Shown: positions 25,383 through 33,492 of the stretch, one piece after another
Position numbering within the stretch: position 1 is the first letter of the stretch
Layout of the letters: each line of letters begins with the position of its first letter
NCBI GenBank assembly: GCA_964560135.1
Contig: CAZLKN010000006.1
Location: 21,533-85,532, forward strand
Origin: CAZLKN01 sp964560135
Lineage (GTDB): Bacteria; Actinomycetota; JAICYB01
Direction: 5' to 3'
Length of the DNA stretch: 64,000 nucleotides
Program-made: the position numbers and the translations under genes
Notes under the pieces: model-generated
The model's database searches: none
Seen by the model: only the letters and a program-made list of their open reading frames with translations
Told to the model about the DNA's origin: nothing

Positions 25383-25858
25383 GTCGGATGGGAGCCGGCG
25401 AGAAGACGGTCGTCAGCAACCGGAAGGCCTTCCACGACTTCCACATCGAGGAGCGCTACGAGGCGGGCCTCGTGTTGAAGGGCAGCGAGGTGAAGGCGCT
25501 CCGCGAGGGCCGGGCCCAGATCCGGGAGGCCTACGGGGTTGTGAAGGACGGCGAGGCCTACCTGATGAACATGCACATCTCCCCGTACTCGGCCGCCTCG
25601 ACCCACGAGGACGTGGACCCGATGCGGTCACGCAAACTCCTGCTCCGGCGTGGGGAGATCGCCCGCCTGGTGGGACTGACCCAGCAGAAGGGCCTCACGC
25701 TCGTGCCCTTGCGCATCTTCTTCACCCACGGTCTGGCGAAGATCGAACTCGGGGTGGGCCGCGGGAAGAAGGCCCACGACCGGCGGCGGGACATCGCCGC
25801 CCGTGACGCGCAGCGGCAGATGGAGCGGGTGGTGCGGCGGCGGGTTCGGGGAGAATGA
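25379..25858 (+). CDS. smpB: SsrA-binding protein SmpB
   Basis: Binds tmRNA and delivers it to stalled ribosomes for trans-translation. Hallmarks over about 156-159 residues: NRKAFHDFHIEERYEAGLVLKGSEVKALREG, AYLMNMHISPY, RSRKLLLRRGEI, and a basic C-terminal tail (GRGKKAHDRRRDIAARDAQR) that is disordered until it enters the ribosomal mRNA channel. GTG 25379 overlaps the peptidase stop (GTGA); ATG 25388 is the alternative. The tmRNA gene follows 45 bases after the stop. Confidence 0.95.
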   Translation: MSRMGAGEKTVVSNRKAFHDFHIEERYEAGLVLKGSEVKALREGRAQIREAYGVVKDGEAYLMNMHISPYSAASTHEDVDPMRSRKLLLRRGEIARLVGLTQQKGLTLVPLRIFFTHGLAKIELGVGRGKKAHDRRRDIAARDAQRQMERVVRRRVRGE

Positions 25859-25903
25859 CCCGCCGCTGGCCAGACGGGGTATCCTGAAAGGGTCAACTGC
25901 GTC

Positions 25904-26248
25904 GGGGGTGAACTGGTTTCGACCGGGACGAGAACCGACGCGGGGGAAGCGAGCCGAGGTTCCCGGGACCCTCGCAAAACACCTGGGAAAAACCATAAGT
26001 GCCGACTCTGTCGCACTCGCCGCCTAGAGATAGGTAGCCGTCGGCCGGGGGAGCCCGCGCTCCCGGGTCCGACGTCATCAGCGGGATCAACCTGCGGGGG
26101 GTGTCTCGACCCCGGAGGGGATACCACCGAGGCTGGGCCCCCGTCAGCCCGCCCGTCGGCGGGCGGGGGCCGAGATCAAAGACGGGCTGCGCTCGGAGAA
26201 GCCCCGCATCGGCGTCACGGGACGCGGGTTCGATTCCCGCCACCTCCA
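25904..26248 (+). ncRNA. ssrA: tmRNA (SsrA)
   Basis: One-piece tmRNA. The 5' end GGGGGTGAACTGGTTTCGAC and the 3' end CGGGTTCGATTCCCGCCACC form the tRNA-like domain; acceptor GGGGGTG pairs with CACCTCC, with discriminator A at 26248 and no encoded CCA. The tag frame reads from GCA at 25974 to TAG at 26025-26027 and gives AKHLGKTISADSVALAA, ending in the standard ALAA degradation signal. The 17-residue tag is longer than many. The GC-rich pseudoknot region occupies about 26040-26190. Confidence 0.95.
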
Positions 26249-26250
26249 CC

Positions 26251-26281
26251 GGGCCTCCACGGACAAACACCGTGGGGGCCC
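26251..26281 (+). terminator. tmRNA terminator
   Basis: GGGCCTCCACGG pairs with CCGTGGGGGCCC (one G-U pair) around ACAAACA, directly after ssrA, followed by a T-rich TTGTCCTT. Confidence 0.85.
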
Positions 26282-26340
26282 TTGTCCTTCCCGCGTGGGT
26301 CCCTCGTTGGGGGCGGTCACGCTGCGTGCCTCCCGGGCCT

Positions 26341-26395
26341 CTCTGGTTGGGTCGGCGTCCGAAATGGGCAGAAAGAAGGGCGACGGGTCACCGTT
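26341..26395 (+). repeat. 55-bp direct repeat, left copy, at assembly gap
   Basis: This 55-base sequence, beginning CTCTGGTTGGGTCGGCGTCC, is identical to 26496-26550 on the far side of the N run and ends exactly where the Ns begin. Confidence 0.95.
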
Positions 26396-26495
26396 NNNNN
26401 NNNNNNNNNNNNNNNNNNNNNNNNNNNNNNNNNNNNNNNNNNNNNNNNNNNNNNNNNNNNNNNNNNNNNNNNNNNNNNNNNNNNNNNNNNNNNNN
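26396..26495. other. Assembly gap of 100 N
   Basis: Exactly 100 undetermined bases, a conventional scaffold-gap length. The identical flanking 55-mers suggest overlapping contig ends rather than missing sequence. Confidence 0.98.
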
Positions 26496-26550
26496 CTCTG
26501 GTTGGGTCGGCGTCCGAAATGGGCAGAAAGAAGGGCGACGGGTCACCGTT
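26496..26550 (+). repeat. 55-bp direct repeat, right copy, at assembly gap
   Basis: Exact copy of 26341-26395, starting at the first base after the N run. Confidence 0.95.
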
Positions 26551-26618
26551 CCCCGCACGTTGAACGGTACGGGAGCTCCGAAAGAGCCCTCGTGCGCTGC
26601 TGAGACAAGGGGGTAGGG

Positions 26619-27434
26619 ATGAAACGCTCACCGGTGATCGTGCTGGCCGCCGCATTGGTGGCTCTTCTGGCCGTTCCCGCACTCGGGGCCGCCATGGACC
26701 ACCACCGCCTGCAGCCGGGTGACTCGTTCGAGAAGTCCTATCCCCCGATCCCCGGGATGTTCCCGAACGCCGTGACCTACGTGACCGTCCCGCAGTGCGA
26801 GATGTCCGACGCCTGCGACCTGATCTCGATCGACCTCCTGCCCGACAGCGAGTTCGGGCACCGGACGTTCATCGAGCTCCACTGGCCGGACCCCTCAGGC
26901 ACCAACGACCTCGACCTGTACCTGTGGGACGAGGACGGCACCCGGGTCGACGTCGCCGCCACCGCCGACAATCCGGAGCTCCTCGGCGGCGAGACGGGGA
27001 TGCCGGACATGGAGCCCGGGCGCTACCTGATCGGCGTGGTGAACTTCGCCGGTGTGAACAGCGGCTACACGCTCAAGGGCGCCATGGTGCACGAGGAGAT
27101 CAACGTCTTCCGTGGCGAGGAGCCGCCCGCCGCGCCGACCCGGGCCCCCGCGCGCGAAACCCCTGCGGAGCCTCCCGCGCCCGAGGTGGAGACGCCCCGG
27201 GCGATCGAGCCCGCCGAGGCCGCCGTGGCCCCCGAAGAGATCCCGCTCCCGGGAGCCGACGGAGACGCGGCGACCTGGGCGATGGACGCTCTCCCGGCGG
27301 GCATGCAGAGCCAGCCGGCCGAAGGTGGGATGAGCCTGTCTTCGATCGTCTTCCTGGGGCTCACGATCCTGGTGGCCGCCGGCGGTGCCGCGGCGGTCGT
27401 GCTGCGGATCCGGCGGGAGCTGTCCACGGGCTGA
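26619..27434 (+). CDS. Secreted, membrane-anchored protein with PPC-like domain
   Basis: The specific function is not recognised. The 271 residues have a signal peptide (VIVLAAALVALLAVPALGAA), a beta-sandwich domain (about 25-150) resembling bacterial pre-peptidase C-terminal (PPC) modules with TNDLDLYLWDEDG and PGRYLIGVVNF, a Pro/Ala/Glu-rich linker and one C-terminal TM helix (SIVFLGLTILVAAGGAAAVVL) with a short cytoplasmic tail. It is probably displayed on the outer face of the membrane. It heads a run of secreted proteins on this strand. Upstream sequence is interrupted by the assembly gap. Confidence 0.7.
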   Translation: MKRSPVIVLAAALVALLAVPALGAAMDHHRLQPGDSFEKSYPPIPGMFPNAVTYVTVPQCEMSDACDLISIDLLPDSEFGHRTFIELHWPDPSGTNDLDLYLWDEDGTRVDVAATADNPELLGGETGMPDMEPGRYLIGVVNFAGVNSGYTLKGAMVHEEINVFRGEEPPAAPTRAPARETPAEPPAPEVETPRAIEPAEAAVAPEEIPLPGADGDAATWAMDALPAGMQSQPAEGGMSLSSIVFLGLTILVAAGGAAAVVLRIRRELSTG

Positions 27435-27513
27435 GGGACGCGGTCGGCCGGTGTAGCGCCCCTGGCCACCGGGCAAGAACCCTCCGGACCCGTCGACGCC
27501 GGGAGGCTGCCGG

Positions 27514-27993
27514 ATGGATTGGATCGCCGTCGATCCCGCTTCGATTGCACGTGTGGTGCTGGCCACCGTCGCCGTCTACGCCTCGGTCCTCGGGGGCATC
27601 CGGGTGGCCGGACGACGCACGGTCGCGGAGATGTCCGCGTTCGACTTCGTCGTTACCGTGGCCATCGGATCCCTGGTGGCGCAGACCGCTGTCGCCCAGC
27701 AGAGCCCGCTCCGCGGCATCGCAGCCGTAGCGACGCTGCTCGTCTTACAGCTGGGTGTCGGCGCGGTGCGGCGCCGCTGGCCGCTGTTCCGACGCCTGAT
27801 CGACTTCACTCCGCAAACCCTGGTGGAGGGCGGATCAATCCGCTCCCGGAACATGCACTCGCCGCAGATGACCGACGACGATCTCCGCTCGAAACTGCGT
27901 CAGCGGGGGGTGTTCTCGCTGGACGAGGTGGAGCTGGCGATCCTCGAGTCGAACGGGAGGCTGTCCGTGCTGCGCCGGTCCGGCGGCTCGTAG
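27514..27993 (+). CDS. DUF421 / YetF-like membrane protein
   Basis: The 159 residues start with two or three TM helices (ARVVLATVAVYASVLGGIRVAG, FVVTVAIGSLVAQTAV, GIAAVATLLVLQLGVGAV) and end in the YetF cytoplasmic domain (TLVEGGSIRSRNMHSPQMTDDDLRSKLRQ split over two strands, then VFSLDEVELAILESNGRLSVL). The RRTVAEMSAFDFV motif is characteristic. Family members are membrane proteins of mostly unknown role, some linked to spore or stress envelopes. No partner gene is evident. Confidence 0.85.
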   Translation: MDWIAVDPASIARVVLATVAVYASVLGGIRVAGRRTVAEMSAFDFVVTVAIGSLVAQTAVAQQSPLRGIAAVATLLVLQLGVGAVRRRWPLFRRLIDFTPQTLVEGGSIRSRNMHSPQMTDDDLRSKLRQRGVFSLDEVELAILESNGRLSVLRRSGGS

Positions 27994-28018
27994 GCCGCGC
28001 CCGCGGCCGCCCGGCACG

Positions 28019-28024
28019 TAGGCT
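28019..28024 (+). promoter_or_regulatory. Possible leaderless-type -10 box for TauE-like gene
   Basis: TAGGCT stands nine bases before GTG 28034, with no ribosome site in between. Confidence 0.35.
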
Positions 28025-28033
28025 GGGCGGGCC

Positions 28034-28747
28034 GTGGAACCCGTCCAGGTAGCGATCGCTTCCTTCGTCATGGCCGTGGGCGCCTGCGTCCAGGGCTCGG
28101 TGGGTTTCGGCCTGAACGTGATCGCCGTCCCGATCCTGGTGCAGATCGACCCCGGCCTCGTCCCGGGCCCGGCGCTCGTGGCGGCCCTGCTGCTGACGAT
28201 CCTGATCGCCTACCGGGAGCGCGGGGGCCTGGAGTGGAGGGGACTCGGCTGGGCGTTCGTCGGACGCATCCCGGGAAGCATCGCCGGCGCCGTCGCGGTG
28301 GCCGCGCTCTCCGAGCGCGGGCTGGCCCTGACCCTGTCCGGGCTCGTGCTCCTGGCGGTGGCGATGAGCAGCGGAGGCTGGAAGCTCGAACCCACCCCCC
28401 GGACCCTGTTCGGGGCGGGTGCCTTCTCGGGCGTGATGGGGACGGTGACCGCGATCGGTGGGCCCCCGATGGCCATGGTCTACCAGCGGCGTTCCGGCGC
28501 GCAGCTCCGCGCGACCCTGTCCGGGTTCTTCACCCTCACGGCACTGATGTCGATTCTCCTGCTGGCGGGCGTCGGAGAGTTCGGTCACGGCGAGCTCACG
28601 GCGTCCTTCGTCCTCATCCCGGGGCTCGTGGTGGGATTCGCGGCGTCACGGTGGGCGGCGCGCTTCCTCGACCGGGGCTTCACCCGGCCTGCGGTCCTCG
28701 GCTTGTCGGCGCTGTCGGCCGTCGCGGCCATCGTGCGCTACCTGTAG
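28034..28747 (+). CDS. TauE/SafE-family sulfite/anion exporter-like permease
   Basis: A 237-residue integral membrane protein with about seven to eight hydrophobic helices and the repeated TauE motif (GACVQGSVGFGLNVIAVPIL near the N-terminus; GVMGTVTAIGGPPMAMVYQ in the second half). The family exports sulfite, sulfoacetate or other organic anions, but substrates are rarely known. The frame begins at GTG 28034. It is flanked by DUF421 and a secreted protease, giving no pathway hint. Confidence 0.85.
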   Translation: MEPVQVAIASFVMAVGACVQGSVGFGLNVIAVPILVQIDPGLVPGPALVAALLLTILIAYRERGGLEWRGLGWAFVGRIPGSIAGAVAVAALSERGLALTLSGLVLLAVAMSSGGWKLEPTPRTLFGAGAFSGVMGTVTAIGGPPMAMVYQRRSGAQLRATLSGFFTLTALMSILLLAGVGEFGHGELTASFVLIPGLVVGFAASRWAARFLDRGFTRPAVLGLSALSAVAAIVRYL

Positions 28748-28813
28748 GGCAGGATTCCCGGCGGACCGCGGCGAATCAAGAGGCATCGCACCCCCATCCG
28801 GAAGAGGAGATCG

Positions 28814-29968
28814 ATGAGGCTGGCTCATGTCGCGCGGCTCGGTGTGGTGGCCATGGTGGCCGGATTGCTGGTTCCCGGCACCTCCGCCGCCACCGAGCCG
28901 TCCAGCGGAACACTGACCGCGGAGTCTGGTCCCGTCGCGTGGACGGGCGGGCCCTTCGAGGCGTCGAACCGCGCCGTGTGCGCCGGCCCGACCGACCCCA
29001 CCTGCGACCATTTCCTGCTCACCGTCGACGCTCCCGTGGGCCGCGTCGTGCAGGTGGCGGTGGCGGCCGGGGACCCGGATGAGATCTACAACTTCACCGT
29101 CCACGCCCCGGACGGCCGCCAGGTGGCGGCGTCGGGATGGGGCGATACGGTGGTGGTGAACTTCACGCATCACCGCTTCTTCCCGGAGGGGCCCTACGAG
29201 ATCCGCGTGCAGCCGAACGCGGTGGCGGCCGGCTCTACCTACCAGGGGATGGCACGGCTCAGCGAGACCATGCCCGACCCGAAGGACGACTGTCTGGAGG
29301 CGGTCCCGCCGATGGCGGGGGTGCGGGGCGTGACCGACGACGGGTCGGTCCTGCGGTTGCGGCTCCTGGTCCTGCTCGACCAGTGGGGTCGACGGGGCCA
29401 TCCGGCCTCCCCGGCGCTGGACGAGGAGACGGGACGGAAGATCGTCGAGGATGCGGCGGTTTCCTACGCCCCGCTGGGCATCGAGCTGACGGCCCGCTTC
29501 GAGGAGATCCACGCGACCTCGGCGGAGGTGGACGACCTGTTCGCGGCGGCCAAGGAGCACGTCGGCGGCAGTCGCCCCGACGACGTGGACATCGTCTATC
29601 TGATGACCAGGAAGAACATCACCCGGGACGGGAGCAGTTCCGTGGCCGGGGTCGCCGACTGCATCGGGGGCCTGGAGGATCCACGCCGGGCGTTCGTCAT
29701 CGGCCAGACGATCGAGCCCTTCGAGCTCGGGACCCTGTGGTTCTCCCTGTACGGGTCGGCGAAGGTGCTCGCGCATGAGGTCGGACACCTGCTGGGGGCC
29801 CACCACCACTACGCGAACTGCGTCGAGGGCGTCCCCGACGAGCTCGACGAGGGGGGTGTGACGCCGTGCACCCTGATGGCGCCCGACCTCACGCTGCTGT
29901 CCCGCACCATCGGGGTCGGGAACACCGCGGTGATGCGGGCCCGGGTCTGGGCGTACGCCAGGGGCTGA
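28814..29968 (+). CDS. Secreted zinc metalloprotease (metzincin-like)
   Basis: The 384 residues carry a signal peptide (VARLGVVAMVAGLLVPGTSA), an N-terminal beta domain (about 30-150) similar in layout to the PPC-like domain at 26619, and a C-terminal protease domain. The zinc site is HEVGHLLGAHHHY, that is HExxHxxGxxH, followed by a CTLM Met-turn, so the zincin is complete. GAGGAGATCG precedes the ATG. It probably acts outside the cell; the substrate is unknown. Confidence 0.85.
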   Translation: MRLAHVARLGVVAMVAGLLVPGTSAATEPSSGTLTAESGPVAWTGGPFEASNRAVCAGPTDPTCDHFLLTVDAPVGRVVQVAVAAGDPDEIYNFTVHAPDGRQVAASGWGDTVVVNFTHHRFFPEGPYEIRVQPNAVAAGSTYQGMARLSETMPDPKDDCLEAVPPMAGVRGVTDDGSVLRLRLLVLLDQWGRRGHPASPALDEETGRKIVEDAAVSYAPLGIELTARFEEIHATSAEVDDLFAAAKEHVGGSRPDDVDIVYLMTRKNITRDGSSSVAGVADCIGGLEDPRRAFVIGQTIEPFELGTLWFSLYGSAKVLAHEVGHLLGAHHHYANCVEGVPDELDEGGVTPCTLMAPDLTLLSRTIGVGNTAVMRARVWAYARG

Positions 29969-29969
29969 C

Positions 29970-30431
29970 CTACTCGCCCATCACCTTGATCACCAGGCGC
30001 TTGCGCCGGCGTCCGTCGAACTCGGCGTAGAAGATCGCCTGCCACGGTCCGAGGTCGAGGTCGCCGTCGGTGACCGGGACGATGACCTGGTGGTGGACGA
30101 GCAGGTTCTTCAGGTGCGCGTCCCCGTTGTCCTCGCCCCCGGCGTGGTGGCGGTAGTCGCCGGGGTCGGGCAGGAGCCGTTGCGCGACATCGTTGGCGGG
30201 ATCCTTCCAGGAGGGCGGGGCGATCTTGTCGAGCCACTCCAGGGTGTCGGCGAGGATCCCCGGCTCGTCGTCGTTGACCCAGACCCCTGCGGTGATGTGC
30301 ATCGCGGAGACGAGGACCATACCCTCGCGCACACCCGCCTCACGGACGGCCTTCCTGACGTCCTCGGTGATCCGGACGAACTCCCGCCGTCCGGCGGTCT
30401 GGAAGTGCATGTACTCGGTATGCGTCTTCAT
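29970..30431 (-). CDS. YjbQ family protein (UPF0047)
   Basis: A 153-residue YjbQ-type protein: REFVRITEDVRKAVREAGVREGMVLVSAMHITAGVWVNDDEP, HHAGGEDNGDAHLKNLLVHHQV, and the C-terminal GPWQAIFYAEFDGRRRKRLVIKVMGE, with conserved His and Asp/Glu residues. Members have been linked to thiamine phosphate synthase-like activity, but the role is unsettled. ATG 30431 is preceded by GGGAGG; the frame is open upstream, but that extension is not conserved in character. It ends two bases from the metalloprotease stop (convergent). Confidence 0.9.
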   Translation of the reverse strand: MKTHTEYMHFQTAGRREFVRITEDVRKAVREAGVREGMVLVSAMHITAGVWVNDDEPGILADTLEWLDKIAPPSWKDPANDVAQRLLPDPGDYRHHAGGEDNGDAHLKNLLVHHQVIVPVTDGDLDLGPWQAIFYAEFDGRRRKRLVIKVMGE

Positions 30432-30541
30432 CGCGGCCTCCCTTCTTTTCCAAGGAGCGTACCGGGCAGGAATCGTCCGGGTTCGCACCGAATCCCTGGA
30501 GAGATACTTGACGCACTGGTCAAGAAGCCGAGGAGGGGTGC

Positions 30542-32377
30542 ATGCGACGCAGAAGGGCACTGCTGGGAGGCGCAATCGCGCTGTGTCTCACGCTCACAGG
30601 TTTCCCGGGCGCGAGCCCGGCCATCGGAAACGGGGCCCCCGCGGCCGGATGGGGACACCCCTTCGCGGAGGACCCGGCCTTCGGTGACGGCGAAGGCGAA
30701 GGTCATGCTCCGGAGACGATCGAGGAGTCGAAGCGCACGCCGCCGGCGGTCAGCGTCGCCGTGCTGCCCGACGGGCGGATCCTGTACTGGGGAGGCCTGG
30801 AGGGACTCGAGGATTCGGCGGCGCCACTGGCGCTGGACGCCGGCCGTTCGGCGACGCTGAGCCGGGCCCGGGTGCTCGACCTGCGCGACGGCACGCCCTC
30901 ATGGTCGACCCCGACCCCCGAGTTCGGCGGGGAGACGGACATGTTCTGCGCCGACCAGCGCCTGCTCCACGACGGCAGGCTGCTCGTCGCCGGGGGCACG
31001 ATCTACCGCAACGACCCGGTCGACCTGACCCCGGTCACGGGCCCGGAGGGCCCCGGGGGCACGGCGGAACTGTTCGGGAGCAACGAGACCCGGCTCTTCG
31101 ACCCCGAGGTCGGCGAGCACGGGACGTTCTCGCCCGCCGACGAGATGAACCATGGCCGCTGGTACCCGACGCTCGTCACCCTGCCCGACGGCCGGGTCTT
31201 CGTGGCCTCGGGCGTCGAGCGGCTGCTCTACAACGACAAGGGGCTCAACGTCCACGCCACCGAGATCTTCGATCCGGAGACGGGGGCCTGGACCGACAAC
31301 GGTTCCGACGGTGAGACCTCCCTGCCGCTGTTCGCACGGATGCACCTGCTTCCCGACGGGAAGGTCTTCTACGGCGGCGTGGGCCAGATGTGGAGCCCCT
31401 TCGGCCAGGCGGTGGACGAAGCGCTCTGGCACCTCCACAAGACCTACGATCCCGCGGAGAACAGCTGGGAGATCGCCGGCCTCGGCGGCCATGGGGCCCG
31501 CAGCGGCGCCTTTTCGGTGATGCTCCCGCTGGCCCCGCCCTATGACGAGGCGCGGATCCTCGTGGGCGGCGGAACCCTCGGGACCTCGCCGGGCTCCTAC
31601 GTGTCCAATTCACTGACCGAGATCGTCACCGTGAACGACGGGATGTCCTCGGTCGAGCGGGGGCCGGACCTGAACAACGACCGGTGGTACTCCAGCGGCG
31701 TGCTCCTGCCGGACGGCGGCGTGGTGGCCGTGAACGGTGCCACCGCCGACGAGGTCATCGCACCGGGGACGGAGTTTCCGGTGCGCCAGGCGGAGCTGTT
31801 CGACGGTGAGAGCTGGGTGCCGCTGGGTGAGGGCTCGCGGGACCGCACCTACCACAACGCAGCCGTACTGCTCGCCGACGGCCGTGTGCTGGTGACGGGC
31901 CACTCGCCGATCAACACGCTGTACGGCCCGACCGGCGACAACGGCCTCCGGGATGCGATCGGGACGGCCAACAACTTCAAGGATCCGTCCTTCGAGATCC
32001 TGACGCCCCCGTACCTGTCGAACGGGGACCGGCCGGTGATCGAGCTCGCGCAGAAGGGCATCGCCTGGACGGAGAGCTCCGCGGCGGCCTTCCCGCTGAC
32101 GGTGGACGACGCGGACGCCATCGAACGGGTGGTGCTGATGCGGCTGCCGTCCACCACCCACGTCACCGACGCGGACATGCGCGCCGTGGAGCTCGCGTAC
32201 GAGCAGACCGGCCAAAAGACCCTCGATGTGACGGGGCCCCCGAACGGCAACGTGGCCCCTCCGGGCTACTACTACCTGTTCGTCCTGAACGACGCCGGGA
32301 CGCCGTCCAAGGCCCGCGTCGTGAAGGTCGGCTCCACCCCGGACGTCGGCCAGGCCGACGCCCCCATGGGCCTGTAG
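30542..32377 (+). CDS. Secreted copper-radical oxidase (galactose/glyoxal oxidase-like)
   Basis: The 611 residues have a signal peptide (Arg-rich, LLGGAIALCLTLTGFPGASPA), Kelch-type propeller repeats with PDGR motifs, and a C-terminal DUF1929-like domain (LTPPYLSNGDRPVI). All copper-radical residues are visible: Cys136 in MFCAD, Tyr208 in RWYPT, Tyr437-His438 in RTYHN, and His540 in STTHVTD. In this family the Cys-Tyr thioether radical oxidises alcohols or aldehydes to produce H2O2. Streptomyces GlxA is the best-known bacterial relative and affects cell-envelope glycans. The next gene starts three bases after the stop. Confidence 0.88.
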   Translation: MRRRRALLGGAIALCLTLTGFPGASPAIGNGAPAAGWGHPFAEDPAFGDGEGEGHAPETIEESKRTPPAVSVAVLPDGRILYWGGLEGLEDSAAPLALDAGRSATLSRARVLDLRDGTPSWSTPTPEFGGETDMFCADQRLLHDGRLLVAGGTIYRNDPVDLTPVTGPEGPGGTAELFGSNETRLFDPEVGEHGTFSPADEMNHGRWYPTLVTLPDGRVFVASGVERLLYNDKGLNVHATEIFDPETGAWTDNGSDGETSLPLFARMHLLPDGKVFYGGVGQMWSPFGQAVDEALWHLHKTYDPAENSWEIAGLGGHGARSGAFSVMLPLAPPYDEARILVGGGTLGTSPGSYVSNSLTEIVTVNDGMSSVERGPDLNNDRWYSSGVLLPDGGVVAVNGATADEVIAPGTEFPVRQAELFDGESWVPLGEGSRDRTYHNAAVLLADGRVLVTGHSPINTLYGPTGDNGLRDAIGTANNFKDPSFEILTPPYLSNGDRPVIELAQKGIAWTESSAAAFPLTVDDADAIERVVLMRLPSTTHVTDADMRAVELAYEQTGQKTLDVTGPPNGNVAPPGYYYLFVLNDAGTPSKARVVKVGSTPDVGQADAPMGL

Positions 32378-32379
32378 GG

Positions 32380-33456
32380 GTGGGGCGAGGTTGTCGCGCG
32401 GCGGCGGCGCGCAGCGCCGCCGCCGCGGCCTTCGCCCTCGTGAGCGGGCACTTCGCCCTCGCCCACGAGGGCGAAGTGCCCTTCCGCAGCATCCTCGACC
32501 GCGTCCAGCCGGAGATCGACGGCCTCGAGGTGCGGGTCCTGCACTCCGTGCAGCCGGTGATCGAGGTGCGCAACCGGACCGGTGGGGTGCTCGACATCCC
32601 CGGTGTGCACGGCGAGCCGTTCCTGCGGATCCACGCCGACCGCGTCGAGGTGAACGAGGCGTCCCCGACCCACGCCGCCTCCACGGGTCCGTTCGGCCCC
32701 CGCCCGGCGCCCCCCGGCGACGGTGACGCGGAGGCTCGCTGGCGGACCGTCGAGCGGGACCGGTGGCAGTGGTTCGATCCCCGGATCCGGATCGACGTGC
32801 GGGAGGAGCAGGCGGTCGATCCCGAGGCGGGATCCGTCCACGAGTGGAGGATCGAGGCGGCGCTGGACGAGCGTGCCGTGACCATCGAGGGGCACATCGA
32901 GCGTCGGGAGGTGCACGGCCATCTCGTCACCCTCCTGGAGGAGGTCCCGGAGATCGACGGACTGGAGATCCGGGTTCTGGAGGGCCGGATCCCCGCGGTG
33001 TTCGTGCGCAACGAGACGGGTGAGGTGCTGGAGGTGCCGGGTCTGGAGGGGGAGCCCTTCCTGCGCATCGGTCCGGACGGGGTCGAGGGCAACCAGCGCT
33101 CGCCGTCCTTCTATCTGGCGGGAACCCAGCGCATCCGGGACGTGCCCCCCGACGCCGACGCCGCGGCCCCACCGGAGTGGGTGGAGCTGTCCGGCCGGCC
33201 GTTGTGGGCGTGGCTCGAATACCGGGCCCGGGCCCCCGAAGACGTGGAACCCGTCCTGCTCGGAGAGGAGCGGAGGATCATCTTGCGGTGGACCACGCCG
33301 ATGGAGCTCGGCGGCGGAGCGCTCGAGGTGGCCGGCGCCGTCGAATGGGTGCCCGCGGTGGCGCCCACCGCGGAGCGGCGTCCGTGGATCGTCGTGGTCG
33401 TCGTGGTGCTCGTCCTGGCGGCGGGCGGGGTGTTGGTGGTGCTTCGGAGGTCGTGA
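32380..33456 (+). CDS. Secreted membrane-anchored protein with an internal duplication
   Basis: Not recognised. From GTG 32380 the 358 residues have a signal peptide, two copies of a repeat that begins EIDGLE(V/I)RVL, continues with V(R)N.TG.VL(D/E)(I/V)PG, and ends with GEPFLRI (about residues 46-95 and 190-240), and a C-terminal TM helix (PWIVVVVVVLVLAAGGVLVVL) with a basic tail. Trp-rich spacers separate the repeats. It is probably co-transcribed with the copper oxidase. One possibility is a chaperone, electron-transfer partner or anchor for that enzyme; this is inference. Confidence 0.65.
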   Translation: MGRGCRAAAARSAAAAAFALVSGHFALAHEGEVPFRSILDRVQPEIDGLEVRVLHSVQPVIEVRNRTGGVLDIPGVHGEPFLRIHADRVEVNEASPTHAASTGPFGPRPAPPGDGDAEARWRTVERDRWQWFDPRIRIDVREEQAVDPEAGSVHEWRIEAALDERAVTIEGHIERREVHGHLVTLLEEVPEIDGLEIRVLEGRIPAVFVRNETGEVLEVPGLEGEPFLRIGPDGVEGNQRSPSFYLAGTQRIRDVPPDADAAAPPEWVELSGRPLWAWLEYRARAPEDVEPVLLGEERRIILRWTTPMELGGGALEVAGAVEWVPAVAPTAERRPWIVVVVVVLVLAAGGVLVVLRRS

Positions 33457-33492
33457 GGGCACCCGCCGAGGTCGCCGATCAGAGCGCGGCGC

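Larger units (their letters stand above)
26249..26618. other. Intergenic region with assembly gap
   Basis: After the tmRNA terminator (26251-26281) this 370-base stretch holds no gene. It contains two identical 55-base copies on either side of 100 N, then a leader to the gene at 26619 ending in GGGGGTAGGG as ribosome site. No known riboswitch was recognised. Confidence 0.7.

Noticed and set aside
26341..26550. Tandem repeat or riboswitch upstream of the gene at 26619
   Set aside because: Identity of the copies and exact abutment to the N run favour an assembly overlap; no known aptamer core was recognised.
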